This document shows, one piece after another, positions 24,428-33,453 of a stretch of DNA of 64,000 bases. The first letter of the stretch is position 1. Each line of letters opens with the position of its first letter. This DNA is from Nocardioides currus (GTDB lineage Bacteria; Actinomycetota; Actinomycetes; Propionibacteriales; Nocardioidaceae): assembly GCF_003057875.1 (NCBI RefSeq), contig NZ_PYXZ01000002.1, positions 62,254 to 126,253 of the forward strand, written 5' to 3'. Position numbers and translations under genes: made by a program. The notes under the pieces are model-generated. The model ran no database searches, was not told the DNA's origin, and was given only the letters and a program-made list of their open reading frames with translations.

Positions 24428-25320
24428 CCGCGTCTCGACGCGGTCCTGTGGCCACCGTGATCCACGTGCTGCGACAGGTGAAGCTCTTCCTGTTCGTGGT
24501 CAAGAAGCGAGCCGGCTGGCGCTGGCACATGGCGTGGGTACGACCGGCGGACCCTCCGTGGCGGCTCTACCAGCGGCTGCGCCCGTTCCGTTACGACCAG
24601 GCACGCTATGCGCACACCTTCCTTGCGCGCACCTCCGGACTGGTCGTCGACACCGAAGCGGAGGTGCCGCGACGGATCTTCGTCGTGTGGACCGGGCCCA
24701 ACGCGCTGACCCCCAATCGGCAACGGGGTCTCGACAGCATCAGGAGCATGAATCCCGACCTCGACGTCGTATTCGTCACCGATGAGAACGTGGACGACTG
24801 GCTCGTCGAGGGCCACCCGCTGCACCCGGCCTATGAGCACCTGTCCCTCAACCACAGGTCGGACCACTTGCGGGCCTATCTCCTTCACCACCACGGCGGC
24901 GGCTACAGCGACGTGAAGCCGCTCCGGTCACCGTGGGCGTCGGCGTACGACCGGCTGGACGCCTCGGACTCGTGGCTCGTCGGCTACACCGAGCACCGCT
25001 TCGACATGGTGGCCAAAATCCCCGGTGTGCTCGGACGCGACCTGGTGCGCGGATCGACGCAGGTCTTCGGGTGCGGGTCCTTCATCTCGCGCCCGCGAAC
25101 GCCGTTCACCGACGAGCTGCTCACCGAGCAGTACCGACGCATGGACGAGTGGGCCGACGACCTGCGGCGGATTCCGGGCGGCGACCGAGGACAGGTCGAG
25201 GGCTACGTCGTCCCGTGGCTCGGGCTGATGGGCAGCATCGTCGGGCCGCTGTGCCTGAAGTACCAGTCACACGTCCTGCACGACGACAGGATCAAGGTCG
25301 TCTTCGAGGACTATCGCTGA
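24424..25320 (+). CDS. GT32-like capsular polysaccharide glycosyltransferase, copy 2
   Basis: A 298-residue paralogue of the preceding gene. The same blocks appear in the same order: PRRIFVVWTGPNALTPNR, HPLHPAYEHLSLNHRSDH, LLHHHGGGYSDVKPL, FGCGSFISRPRTPFTDE and DDRIKVVFEDYR. In place of YVDI it has YSDV, keeping the acidic site. The pair is translationally coupled (ATGA) and probably arose by tandem duplication, so the two likely add the same or related sugars in successive linkages. Its 3' end overlaps the convergent ABC exporter by 29 bp. Confidence 0.78.
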   Translation: MTASRRGPVATVIHVLRQVKLFLFVVKKRAGWRWHMAWVRPADPPWRLYQRLRPFRYDQARYAHTFLARTSGLVVDTEAEVPRRIFVVWTGPNALTPNRQRGLDSIRSMNPDLDVVFVTDENVDDWLVEGHPLHPAYEHLSLNHRSDHLRAYLLHHHGGGYSDVKPLRSPWASAYDRLDASDSWLVGYTEHRFDMVAKIPGVLGRDLVRGSTQVFGCGSFISRPRTPFTDELLTEQYRRMDEWADDLRRIPGGDRGQVEGYVVPWLGLMGSIVGPLCLKYQSHVLHDDRIKVVFEDYR

Positions 25321-27181
25321 GCTCGGCGACATCCCAAGCCGGCGCGCTTGCATCGGCGGCTTCGTCGCTCAGGGTGCCGAGTGAAACCAAGCCGGCGAAG
25401 GTCGGGTTCGACTGACGGACCTGCTCGAAGGTGCCGTAGCTGGCGACGTCACCGTGCTCGAGGAAGGCCAGCGCGTCACAGTGACGCACGGTCGAGAGTC
25501 GATGTGCGACGACCACGACGGTGACCTCGCCAGACAGCCCGTCGATGGTCGATGTGATTCGACGCTCGGTGTCGTTGTCGAGCGCGGAGGTGGCTTCGTC
25601 GAGCACGAGCAATGACGGGTTCCGGTAGAGGGCGCGAGCGATCCCGATGCGTTGACGTTGTCCTCCCGACAGTCGGCTGCCGCGTTCCCCTGCGCTCGAG
25701 TCCAGTCCGTCGGGCAGCTGTGCGATCAGGTCTGCGAGCTGCGCCCTCTCGATCGCGAGCCGCAGCCGTTCGTCGTCGACCTCCTCGTCGAAGGCGATGT
25801 TCTGCCGGATCGTGGTGTCGAGCAGCGTCACCTCCTGCGGAACGACGGCGACGTGCCGTTGCCAGCCCGGAAGGTTGTCGAAGATGGAGGTGCCACCTGC
25901 CTCGATCGTTCCCCCGGTCGGACGGTGAAGCCCGAGCATCAGGTCCACGAGAGTGCTCTTGCCGGCGCCACTGAGTCCGACGACAGCGAGCGACGAACCC
26001 CGCGGGAGCGTCAGGTTGACGTCGTTGAGGACCTGGACGTCAGGTGCATCCGGGTAGGCGAATCGAACGCCTCGCATCTCCAGGTCACCGGCGGGGTTGA
26101 CATCGGTGACGACCGACGCCTCCTCTGCGGCGCGGTGCGACCGCACCGCGCGCCGGATGCTGATGATGTGTTCGAGGGGGGAGTAGGCGAATCGCACTCC
26201 CGCAAACGCATTGATCAGCCTGACTGAGCTGGGGAGGACTCGGGTGCCGGCAGCGACGAAGATCCCGAGCAGCACCAGACCACCCTGGTCGCCGCTGCCC
26301 GTCGTAGCCACCACCGACAGGACGCCAACGCCCAGGACGAACACCACCTCGAGGAAGTAGGAGGGGATCGCGTTCAGGACGGACGCCCGGACACCTGCGC
26401 CCGCGCTGTCAGCGCTGGCGTCGCGGAAGTCAGCGACGAACTGCGCGTGGGCACGACGTAGCTTGACCTCCTTGACCGCGGTCAGAGCCTCCAAGGAGGT
26501 CTTCGACACCGCCATCCCCGCGACCCGGGCCTCTTCGCCCGCAGCCTGGATGCGAGGACGGATCACCCGTTGGACGAGGTATGCCGCCACGCCGAAGTAG
26601 GCGGCAGCAGCGAGGGCAACGGTGGGGGAGATCACCACGAGCGATCCGAAGATGAACGCGATGGTCAAGATCTCGGTGAGTGCCGCAAGGGCCGAGGACA
26701 GTCCACCCGAGTAGCCCATGCCCACCGCACCCTGGACAGCCCACAGGGTGTCAGCAGTGCTGGTGCGTAGGTGCCACCAGTAAGGAGCCGTGAGATAACC
26801 CTCCAGCATCGAGGTGGAGAGGTGGATCTGCTGGTCTGCCATGAAACGAAGCTGCCATCTGCGTACGAGGAGTGAGGCCACGTCCTTGACGATGAAGGCT
26901 CCGAAGATGAGGAGCGCCAGGACCAGCACGAGCACCCTCACGCTCGGCTCGCCCAGCACGCCGTTGACGATGCCGATCGCTCCCGCATCCACAGGCTGGC
27001 CAGTGACGTACTGCATCATCGGGAGCATTGCGACCACTCCGGCCATGTCGAGCAACGCCAGGAGCGCCGACAGCGCGACCGAGATTGCGAGCCGTCGTCG
27101 GGTCGGCTGGTCGATCAGCTCTCCCGTCCCGGGCGGGAACCCCAACAGGCGGGCAAGGCGTCGTAGGGGGACGGCAGTCAT
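25292..27181 (-). CDS. ABC exporter (fused membrane and ATPase), candidate lipid-linked oligosaccharide flippase
   Basis: A 629-residue half-transporter. Six hydrophobic segments span about residues 30-330 (for example VALSALLALLDMAGVVAML and VLVLVLALLIFGAFIV), followed by an ATPase: GLSGAGKSTLVDLMLG (Walker A), VVPQEVTLLDTTIRQNIAF (Q-loop), LSGGQRQRIGIARAL (signature) and LLVLDEATSAL (Walker B), then VVAHRLSTVR (H-loop). Its size and order match PglK-type flippases and lipid A/peptide exporters. The EPS locus shows no Wzx flippase, so it is the best candidate to translocate lipid-linked sugars; this is inference. GTG 27190 is an alternative start. Confidence 0.88.
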   Translation of the reverse strand: MTAVPLRRLARLLGFPPGTGELIDQPTRRRLAISVALSALLALLDMAGVVAMLPMMQYVTGQPVDAGAIGIVNGVLGEPSVRVLVLVLALLIFGAFIVKDVASLLVRRWQLRFMADQQIHLSTSMLEGYLTAPYWWHLRTSTADTLWAVQGAVGMGYSGGLSSALAALTEILTIAFIFGSLVVISPTVALAAAAYFGVAAYLVQRVIRPRIQAAGEEARVAGMAVSKTSLEALTAVKEVKLRRAHAQFVADFRDASADSAGAGVRASVLNAIPSYFLEVVFVLGVGVLSVVATTGSGDQGGLVLLGIFVAAGTRVLPSSVRLINAFAGVRFAYSPLEHIISIRRAVRSHRAAEEASVVTDVNPAGDLEMRGVRFAYPDAPDVQVLNDVNLTLPRGSSLAVVGLSGAGKSTLVDLMLGLHRPTGGTIEAGGTSIFDNLPGWQRHVAVVPQEVTLLDTTIRQNIAFDEEVDDERLRLAIERAQLADLIAQLPDGLDSSAGERGSRLSGGQRQRIGIARALYRNPSLLVLDEATSALDNDTERRITSTIDGLSGEVTVVVVAHRLSTVRHCDALAFLEHGDVASYGTFEQVRQSNPTFAGLVSLGTLSDEAADASAPAWDVAELSDSPRRRP

Positions 27182-27231
27182 GGTCGTCACCGGGACAGTG
27201 TGCCCAACGCGTCGTCGCGACGAGGTGACAC

Positions 27232-28095
27232 CTAGGCTCCCGGGTGCACGCGCTGTCGTGATCGACGTGACTCCAGCAGCCGATCGCGAGTGGTACGAAC
27301 CCTGTTGAGAAGCACGTTCTTGACGTAGTTGATCTTGCCGTAGCTGCTCCGGTAGTAGTCGAGCTCCGCCTGGTTGCGCCACAAGCGTTCCATCACGACG
27401 TCGATGTTGTCTCGCCATGGATCCGGGTGGCGCCGCACCATCTCGACCTGCTGCGCGATCTTGTCGTCGCCGCGCCGGGTGGACGTGAGCTGGTCGTCGT
27501 GGATTCGGTAGCGGTACCGCGGCGTGGGTAGCACGAAGCAGGTCCCACCCACGGCGTGCAACAGCCGAATCCAGAAGTCGTAGTCCTCGCCCCACGTGAG
27601 GGAGGCATAGCCGCCGATGCGCTCCCAATCCTCGCGACGGAACATTGAGATGCCGGGGACGGTGTTGTAGAAGAGCAAGTCGGTCACGCCGTTCGGTGCG
27701 CCCTCCGGGACGTACAGCTCGGATGACGCCCCAAACTTCTGGAGAGCCGTGGTGACGACGCTGACGCTCGGGTCACGCTCCAGGACTTCGGCAGCCTCGT
27801 GGGCGTACTCCGGGTCCGCCACGTCGTCGGCCGCCACGGCGACGACGTAGGGATTTTCCAGGAGACGGATCCCGGAGTTCATCGATCCACCCGGGCCGGT
27901 GTTCACGTCGTGGCGCAACACGTGGAGGCCCTGGGCCTCCAACTCGGCGAGGACGGCCACGGACGCCTCGTCGGTCGAGCAGTCGTCGACGATCACGAGG
28001 TCGACGGCTTCTGTCTGGTTGAGGACCGAGTCCACGGCCTCCCGGAGGAGCAAGCCGGAGTTGAAGGTCGGGATGACGACACCGACGCGATGCAC
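27232..28095 (-). CDS. family 2 glycosyltransferase
   Basis: A 287-residue GT-A enzyme. VVIPTFNSGLLLREAVDSVL, VIVDDCSTDEASVAVL and AVAADDVADPEYA (D-x-D region reads ADD) form the donor fold, and GEDYDFWIRLLHAVGG holds the ED catalytic motif. A GGAGG site is 4 nt before GTG 28095, and TAGACA further upstream may be its -10, giving a short leader. It is upstream of the ABC exporter on the same strand with a 50-bp gap, so the two may be co-transcribed. Confidence 0.87.
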   Translation of the reverse strand: MHRVGVVIPTFNSGLLLREAVDSVLNQTEAVDLVIVDDCSTDEASVAVLAELEAQGLHVLRHDVNTGPGGSMNSGIRLLENPYVVAVAADDVADPEYAHEAAEVLERDPSVSVVTTALQKFGASSELYVPEGAPNGVTDLLFYNTVPGISMFRREDWERIGGYASLTWGEDYDFWIRLLHAVGGTCFVLPTPRYRYRIHDDQLTSTRRGDDKIAQQVEMVRRHPDPWRDNIDVVMERLWRNQAELDYYRSSYGKINYVKNVLLNRVRTTRDRLLESRRSRQRVHPGA

Positions 28096-28188
28096 TGGGC
28101 CTCCGTGGTCTCGGCAACTTGTCTAGCGCCCATTGTCGCTCATGCGATGCGCAGCCGTGTGACGAATGAGCGATGCGAGGATGTCTTG

Positions 28189-29271
28189 GTGATCCGGTTC
28201 ATGGCGCCCGACCTGCCCACGCCGAGCGGCGGAATCAAGGTGATCTACCGCTATGTCGAGCACCTGAGCGCACTTGGGTACGACGCTCGCGTCTGGCACG
28301 GAACTCCCGGCTTCGCGTACGAGTCGTGGGGATCGACAGCGCCGGTCGACACGGGCAAGGATCTCGAGTTCGCTGCCGGGGACGTCTTGGTGGTGCCCGA
28401 GACCGGAGGCTCGAAGTGGAGCTTCATCACCGACGGCCAGCCCGTCGTGATGCTCTGCCAAGGTATGGACTTCGTCTTCTCCAATTCGGACTTCCTCACC
28501 GACGAGCCGGGTGCGTACCCGGGCTGGCCGCAGGCCACGGCTGCGATTGCCGTGTCGGACGCGATCCACGCGTTCCTCGAGCGTGCCTGCCACGACGAGT
28601 TCCCACTGCACAACGTGCCCGTGCAGATCGAGGACTGGTTCCAGCCCGCGACCAAGGAGAAGCGGATCGCGTTGATGCCCCGACGACGCCGCGAAGACCT
28701 GCTCGGGGCGGTGCAGCTGGTCCGCAGGTCCGGCCGTCTGCGTGACTGGCAGATCGTGCTGATCGACGGCATGACACAACAGCAGGTGGCGGACGAGCTC
28801 GGTCGTGCGGCCATCTTCCTCTTCGGTGCGGAGCGCGAAGGTGTAGGTCTGCCCGGGGCCGAGGCCATGGCGTCCGGTTGCTACGTCGTGGGATTCACCG
28901 GGGATGGAGCCAAGGAGTACATGCTCCCGGCTCATTCGTCGGTCATCGCTGACTCCGACGTCGTCGACATGTGCGACCGCACGCTCGAGGCGATGGAGTG
29001 GTTCGAGGATTCCCCCGAGGTCATCCGTCAGCGCGCCGAGGCCGGACGGGAGTGGGTACGCGCCCGGCACAGCCCGGAGCTCGTCCGCCGACGGCTGGGG
29101 GAGGCCTTCGAGGCGATCACGGCGCCCGGTTCGCCGTCGCTGCTTCCCACTGACGTCGTGTTGCGCCACTATCAGGCCTTCGGCGGGGCAACCGACCCCT
29201 ACAACCGCGTCCGCGTAGCGATGCGGCGAAGCGGACGCCGGGTGGTCGATGCCGTGCGATGGGTGCGCTGA
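28189..29271 (+). CDS. glycosyltransferase (GT4-like)
   Basis: A 360-residue putative GT-B glycosyltransferase. FMAPDLPTPSGGIKVIYRY is an acceptor glycine loop; VVMLCQGMDFVFS and AIAVSDAIHAFLERAC follow; EREGVGLPGAEAMASGCYVVG is the donor E-x7-E region, though shifted as E-G-x5-E. The GTG at 28189 is chosen because GAGG lies 8 nt upstream and the family starts at the first strand; an ATG at 28147 is possible. It is divergent from the GT2 gene at 28095. Sugar unknown. Confidence 0.72.
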   Translation: MIRFMAPDLPTPSGGIKVIYRYVEHLSALGYDARVWHGTPGFAYESWGSTAPVDTGKDLEFAAGDVLVVPETGGSKWSFITDGQPVVMLCQGMDFVFSNSDFLTDEPGAYPGWPQATAAIAVSDAIHAFLERACHDEFPLHNVPVQIEDWFQPATKEKRIALMPRRRREDLLGAVQLVRRSGRLRDWQIVLIDGMTQQQVADELGRAAIFLFGAEREGVGLPGAEAMASGCYVVGFTGDGAKEYMLPAHSSVIADSDVVDMCDRTLEAMEWFEDSPEVIRQRAEAGREWVRARHSPELVRRRLGEAFEAITAPGSPSLLPTDVVLRHYQAFGGATDPYNRVRVAMRRSGRRVVDAVRWVR

Positions 29272-29307
29272 GGGCATCTCGACCGGCTCGCGAGGAGTGA
29301 GGCCGGG

Positions 29308-30624
29308 CTACCTGACCGTCACCGCGAGTGCTGGAACCGACCGGACCTGTCGCGCACGCCGACGGGCATGCTCGAGCACGACGACGACGGCGAATGCCTC
29401 GACCGCGAGCCTGATGGCGATCGAGGACCAGTACGTCTTGTCGATACCCGCGTCGGGCGTGGTGATCCCTCGGAGGTAGAGCCACGTCGTCACGTAGTGC
29501 CAGGTCTCCGCGGCGGCCACCAGCGTGACCAGCCACCTGCTCCGCGTCACGAGCAGGAGACCGAGGACGACCCAGAGCGAGTACTGCGGGGAGTAGACCT
29601 TGCCCAGCACGAAGAAGACGACGAGGAAGACGAACGACAGCTCGATGAAGGTCGGTTCGATGAGACGACGCCAGGTGAGCGCACCCAGGACCACCCACGC
29701 CGCGAGCATCCCGCCACCCAGCACCAGGCTGAGCTCGTCGGCGCCGACCGTCGTGCCCACCATGCGCAGTGCCATCCATGCGGACCCGAAGGAGGCTGGA
29801 CGGTTGGTGTTGGTGTCCCAGAACTCCCGCCACGCCTCGGGGTTCGACAGGTAGAGCGGAGCGTTCGTAGCCACGGTGGTCACCAGGAAGGCGACGACCA
29901 TCGCCGATGCACTTCGTGGCCGTGACCTGGTCACGAGGATCAGGGCCGCGGCGAGGAGGACGAGGGGGAAGAGCTTGGTCGCCGTCCCGAGCGCGACGAA
30001 GACGCCGAACCATGCCAGCCTGTCCCGCTGCCAGGCCACGAGGGCCAGAGCCGTGGCGAGGACGGCGATCGCGTCCCAGTTGACGGTCAGGGTGAGGACC
30101 ACGAGCGGCGCCACCACCGCCCACGAGACGGGGTCGCCGACGGCCCATCCGAAGCGCCAGGCGATCCAGACCGTGGCGAGGACCGCTACCAGGAGCAGGG
30201 CGCACGTGACGAGGAAGAACGCCCTCTCCTCGCCCGCCATGCCGGGAAGGTCGTAGAGCTCTGCCGAGGACAGCGACGCCCGGCGGTCGAGCTCGGCGGA
30301 CGGGATGCCGAGCACGACGTGCGTCAGCTTGGCGCTCGCCTCGATGAAGAGGTTGATGATCGGCGGGTACTCCAGGTCGCGGAAGCCCGGGTTCAGGTGG
30401 CCGAGCCACCCGAAGTCGGCGGCCAGCCCGCGGCCGTCGTAGAACAACGGGATGTCGCTGTAGCACTGGGCAGTCGCCAGCACGTCGGTGTCGACCTTGC
30501 CGCGCAGGCACGGGAGCTTCTGGACGGCCGACGCCACGGTCAGCAGCGTCGCCACCAGCAACCAGAGGTACGGCGCCCGCGACCGGCTGCCGGAGGTGGC
30601 AGTCACGCCAAGGTCGCCTCGCAT
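29308..30624 (-). CDS. DUF2029/GT87-like membrane glycosyltransferase
   Basis: A 438-residue integral membrane protein with about ten to eleven helices, of the DUF2029 (GT-C, GT87) type that uses polyprenyl-phosphate sugars such as phosphomannose outside the membrane. The first periplasmic loop holds CYSDIPLFYDGRGLAADFGW and LEYPPIINLFIE, where GT87 proteins carry the acidic catalytic site and the YPP motif. Later loops have FWDTNTNRPASFGSAW. The ATG is supported by TATTCT 6 nt upstream. It flanks a GT14 gene and another DUF2029 protein. Confidence 0.8.
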   Translation of the reverse strand: MRGDLGVTATSGSRSRAPYLWLLVATLLTVASAVQKLPCLRGKVDTDVLATAQCYSDIPLFYDGRGLAADFGWLGHLNPGFRDLEYPPIINLFIEASAKLTHVVLGIPSAELDRRASLSSAELYDLPGMAGEERAFFLVTCALLLVAVLATVWIAWRFGWAVGDPVSWAVVAPLVVLTLTVNWDAIAVLATALALVAWQRDRLAWFGVFVALGTATKLFPLVLLAAALILVTRSRPRSASAMVVAFLVTTVATNAPLYLSNPEAWREFWDTNTNRPASFGSAWMALRMVGTTVGADELSLVLGGGMLAAWVVLGALTWRRLIEPTFIELSFVFLVVFFVLGKVYSPQYSLWVVLGLLLVTRSRWLVTLVAAAETWHYVTTWLYLRGITTPDAGIDKTYWSSIAIRLAVEAFAVVVVLEHARRRARQVRSVPALAVTVR

Positions 30625-30630
30625 CCGGCG

Positions 30631-30636
30631 AGAATA
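30631..30636 (-). promoter_or_regulatory. -10 element for the DUF2029 gene (leaderless)
   Basis: TATTCT on the minus strand with 6 nt to ATG 30624; close to the full TATAAT consensus. Confidence 0.55.
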
Positions 30637-30683
30637 GTGAAGGATGCTCACCGACGAGACCGGTTCTGGAGCGGAGGCCCGTG

Positions 30684-31634
30684 GTGAGGAAGCACTACCT
30701 GGTGCTCGCCCACGACCAGCCCGGGCACGTCCGGAGGCTCGTCGAGCGGCTGGACGACGGCGAGTCGACCTTCTGGCTGCACCTCGACGCACGGAGCCCG
30801 TTGACCGCGTGGGACGCCGTCGTCGCCAGCTCCGACGTCCGGTTGGTCGAGCCACGCGCGACGTGCCTCTGGGGCACATGGTCGATGGTCGAGCCGCAGG
30901 TCAACCAGTTGAGGGCGTGCCTTGCCTCCGACGACCCCGGCTACGTCGTGGCTCTGAGCGGTCAGAGCTATCCGGTCAAGTCCACGGCCTACATCGACCG
31001 CTTCCTCACCGAGCACGCGGGCGCTGTCCACATGGACCTGTGGCGCCTCGAGGACCGGTGGTCGGACAACCACCGTGACCGCCTCGACTACTTCTGCATC
31101 CCGATGTCGGAGAGGAAGGGCGACCTCCTGCTCCTCCGACCCAGGCGGGAGATGAACGCCCGCGAGCTGGTCGGCTGGACCCGCCGCCTGATCCGCGAGC
31201 ACGGCCTGCGGCGAGCGGTGGAGGTGCTCCGCATCATCGGCGAGCCGCGCCCGCACGTGAAGGACCGCATCGCCGGGGGATCGCAGTGGTGGGCGATGTC
31301 GTGGGAGACCGCGCTGGCGGTCATGGCCTACCGCGACGAGCACCCCGAGCTGGAGGAGTTCATGCGGTGGAGCCAGTATCCCGACGAGTCCTACTTCCAG
31401 AGCCTGGCGGTCGGTGTGGACCCGACGCTCTGGGAGCACGTCGGGCCGACTCTCACGCACATCGACTGGACCGAGGGCGACTGGGACCTCCCGCGAGCCA
31501 TGACCCCACGCGATGTACCCGCGCTGGTGACCTTGCCCGACCACATGCTCTTCGCCCGCAAGTTCCTCTCGCCCGGCGGTGACGACGCCGTCGCCGCGCT
31601 GGACGAGGCCCTGGCCTCCGGAGGAGCCGCATGA
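30684..31634 (+). CDS. GT14-like beta-1,6-N-acetylglucosaminyltransferase
   Basis: A 316-residue protein related to GT14 (core-2/I-branching enzyme fold). VRKHYLVLAHDQPGHVRRLV at the start, FWLHLDARSPL, and then VVALSGQSYPVKS, which parallels the LSG.DYPL.. block of GT14, with SQWWAMSWETA and YPDESYFQSLAV (the DE pair is the likely catalytic acid). No transmembrane segment. GTG 30684 is preferred to 30681 because GGAGG is then 6 nt upstream. It overlaps the next gene by 4 bp. GlcNAc transfer is inferred from the family. Confidence 0.78.
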   Translation: MRKHYLVLAHDQPGHVRRLVERLDDGESTFWLHLDARSPLTAWDAVVASSDVRLVEPRATCLWGTWSMVEPQVNQLRACLASDDPGYVVALSGQSYPVKSTAYIDRFLTEHAGAVHMDLWRLEDRWSDNHRDRLDYFCIPMSERKGDLLLLRPRREMNARELVGWTRRLIREHGLRRAVEVLRIIGEPRPHVKDRIAGGSQWWAMSWETALAVMAYRDEHPELEEFMRWSQYPDESYFQSLAVGVDPTLWEHVGPTLTHIDWTEGDWDLPRAMTPRDVPALVTLPDHMLFARKFLSPGGDDAVAALDEALASGGAA

Positions 31635-32863
31635 GCACGCAGACCGCGCCGAGGTCAGTGCCACGAATCGCGACGTCGGTGCTCCTGGTGGCGGCAGGGC
31701 TCTTCGCCGTACGCCAGCTGGTCAGCGGGTGGCGGCTGGGCGCAAGCATGCGTCTCGGTGAGGACGGCGACATCTCCGTCTACATCGGTGCCATCAACTA
31801 CCTGAAGTCGGGTGGGGCGCTCTACGACTACCCACTCGGCTGTGGGTACGGCTTCACCTACCCCCCCTTCTCGGCCATCGTGCTGCGGCCGCTGACCTGG
31901 CTGTCTCCGCTGACGACCGGGAAGGTCTGGCTCACCCTGTGCGTGGTCATCGCCGTCGCGGTGGCGGCGCTGGTGGTGGCGAGCCGCTCCTGGCCGACGT
32001 CCACGCTCGCCCGCCTGACCGTCCTCGGCCTCGGGGTCGGGCTCTTCCTCGGGTCGTCGCAGGTGCAGAGCGACCTGATTACCGGTCAGGTCAACCTCGT
32101 CCTCGCTCTCCTGGTGATCCTGGACGTGGGTCGCTACGTGCCCGACCGACTCCGTGGCGTCCTCGTGGGGCTCGCGGCCGCGATCAAGCTCACGCCGATG
32201 GTGGTCTGGGGCTGGTACGCCCTCACACGCCAGTGGCGGGCGCTCGCCGCCTCGGTCGGCACGTTCGCCGCGTGCGTGGTGCTCGCCTGGGTCGTGCTCC
32301 CGTCCGACTCGCGTCGCTTCTGGACCGACGCGGTGCTCGACACCAGCCGCGTGGGTGACGTCGAGCTGCGCTTCAACTCGTCGGTGATGGGCGTGCTGGC
32401 ACGGGCCGGCGTCGACGGCACGACGCGCTCGGTGCTGTGGCTGCTGCTCGGTGGTGCCCTGGTGCTTCTCGCCTTCTGGAACGCCGAGCGCTGCCGTCGG
32501 GCCGGCGACCACGTCGCCTCGGCCGTCCTCCTGGGCTGCGCCGCCGTCGTCGCCACCCCGATCGCGTGGCCGCACCACCAGATCTGGCTGCCGCTCGCGG
32601 GCATCGTGCTGGCCCTGCGCACGCCGTGGCTCCCTCGAGTCCTCGGGTTGGCGATCCTCGTCTTCTGCTACCTCCACATCCCGATCACCGAGTGGTCCGA
32701 CGCACACGGGACGGGCTGGTTCGTCGACAACATCGATGTCGCGATGTTCGTCGGCATCTGCCTCCTCGGCCTGGCGCCCGGCGCGTCGACCAGGTCGATC
32801 AGTGAGCCGTCGCCGCCCTCGACACGATCTCCATCGGGTCGTCGTAGTCCATCAGCACGGTGA
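31631..32863 (+). CDS. DUF2029/GT87-like membrane mannosyltransferase
   Basis: A 410-residue polytopic membrane protein of the alpha-(1,2)-mannosyltransferase type (GT87). First loop: GEDGDISVYIGAINYLKSGG (acidic D at the catalytic site), then YGFTYPPFSAIVLRPL with the YPP motif; LLVILDVGRYVPDR and LAAAIKLTPMVVW carry the K-x-x-P signature. About ten helices follow. The C-terminus is Ser/Pro/Arg rich and overlaps the convergent WbqC gene by 65 bp, the longest such overlap in the window. It is coupled to the GT14 gene by ATGA. Confidence 0.85.
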   Translation: MSTQTAPRSVPRIATSVLLVAAGLFAVRQLVSGWRLGASMRLGEDGDISVYIGAINYLKSGGALYDYPLGCGYGFTYPPFSAIVLRPLTWLSPLTTGKVWLTLCVVIAVAVAALVVASRSWPTSTLARLTVLGLGVGLFLGSSQVQSDLITGQVNLVLALLVILDVGRYVPDRLRGVLVGLAAAIKLTPMVVWGWYALTRQWRALAASVGTFAACVVLAWVVLPSDSRRFWTDAVLDTSRVGDVELRFNSSVMGVLARAGVDGTTRSVLWLLLGGALVLLAFWNAERCRRAGDHVASAVLLGCAAVVATPIAWPHHQIWLPLAGIVLALRTPWLPRVLGLAILVFCYLHIPITEWSDAHGTGWFVDNIDVAMFVGICLLGLAPGASTRSISEPSPPSTRSPSGRRSPSAR

Positions 32864-33446
32864 CGATCGAGTCGCCGGTCGTCTTCTCGTGGTCGGAGAA
32901 CTCGAGCCCGATGCCGAGCTGGTCGAACTTCGCGCGAGCCTCGTCGCCGAGGTAGTCCTTCGCGCCGGTGCCGGACAGGTAGGACGTCGCGCCCACCATC
33001 TGCAGCTGCTCGAGCACGCGGTCGGCGGCCTTCTCGGTCGGCGGCTCGGTGACCACGACCTCGGTGGTGATGCCGAGGTAGTCGCGCATGCTGAGGATGA
33101 GCTGGTGGTTGATGTCGGCGAGGTTGTGGCTGTCGACGGCGTGGATCATCTCCAGCACGTCACCACTGCGGGACTTCCAGTGCCTGGCGCCGACGTAGCG
33201 CCCGCGGATGGAGCTCTCGAGGTGGTCCTGCCACCCGGGCTTGACCATCGTCTCGTTGATCGGCACCAGGTGGGCGCCCGACTCCAGCGGCATCGTGACC
33301 CAGGTGTCGCGCATCTTCACGCGCCGCTGCACCCAGTGCTTCTGCAGCTGGTCGTGCACGGCGAGCACGAAGGTGTCGCAGTTGAGCATCTTGAACCAGA
33401 ACCCCGGCCACGGCAGCAGGTCTGGCTGGTGGATCGCCGCCCTCAT
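32799..33446 (-). CDS. WbqC family protein
   Basis: A 215-residue cytoplasmic protein with the WbqC signature: AIHQPDLLPWPGFWFKMLNCD at the N-terminus and LSGTGAKDYLGDEA near residue 160. WbqC-type proteins occur in O-antigen and amino-sugar clusters and are thought to modify nucleotide sugars (reported roles include acylation), but the reaction is not firmly established. It is 7 bp downstream of a PIG-L deacetylase, so the pair probably processes one substrate. It overlaps the convergent DUF2029 gene by 65 bp. Confidence 0.82.
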   Translation of the reverse strand: MRAAIHQPDLLPWPGFWFKMLNCDTFVLAVHDQLQKHWVQRRVKMRDTWVTMPLESGAHLVPINETMVKPGWQDHLESSIRGRYVGARHWKSRSGDVLEMIHAVDSHNLADINHQLILSMRDYLGITTEVVVTEPPTEKAADRVLEQLQMVGATSYLSGTGAKDYLGDEARAKFDQLGIGLEFSDHEKTTGDSIVTVLMDYDDPMEIVSRAATAH

Positions 33447-33453
33447 CGCGCCG

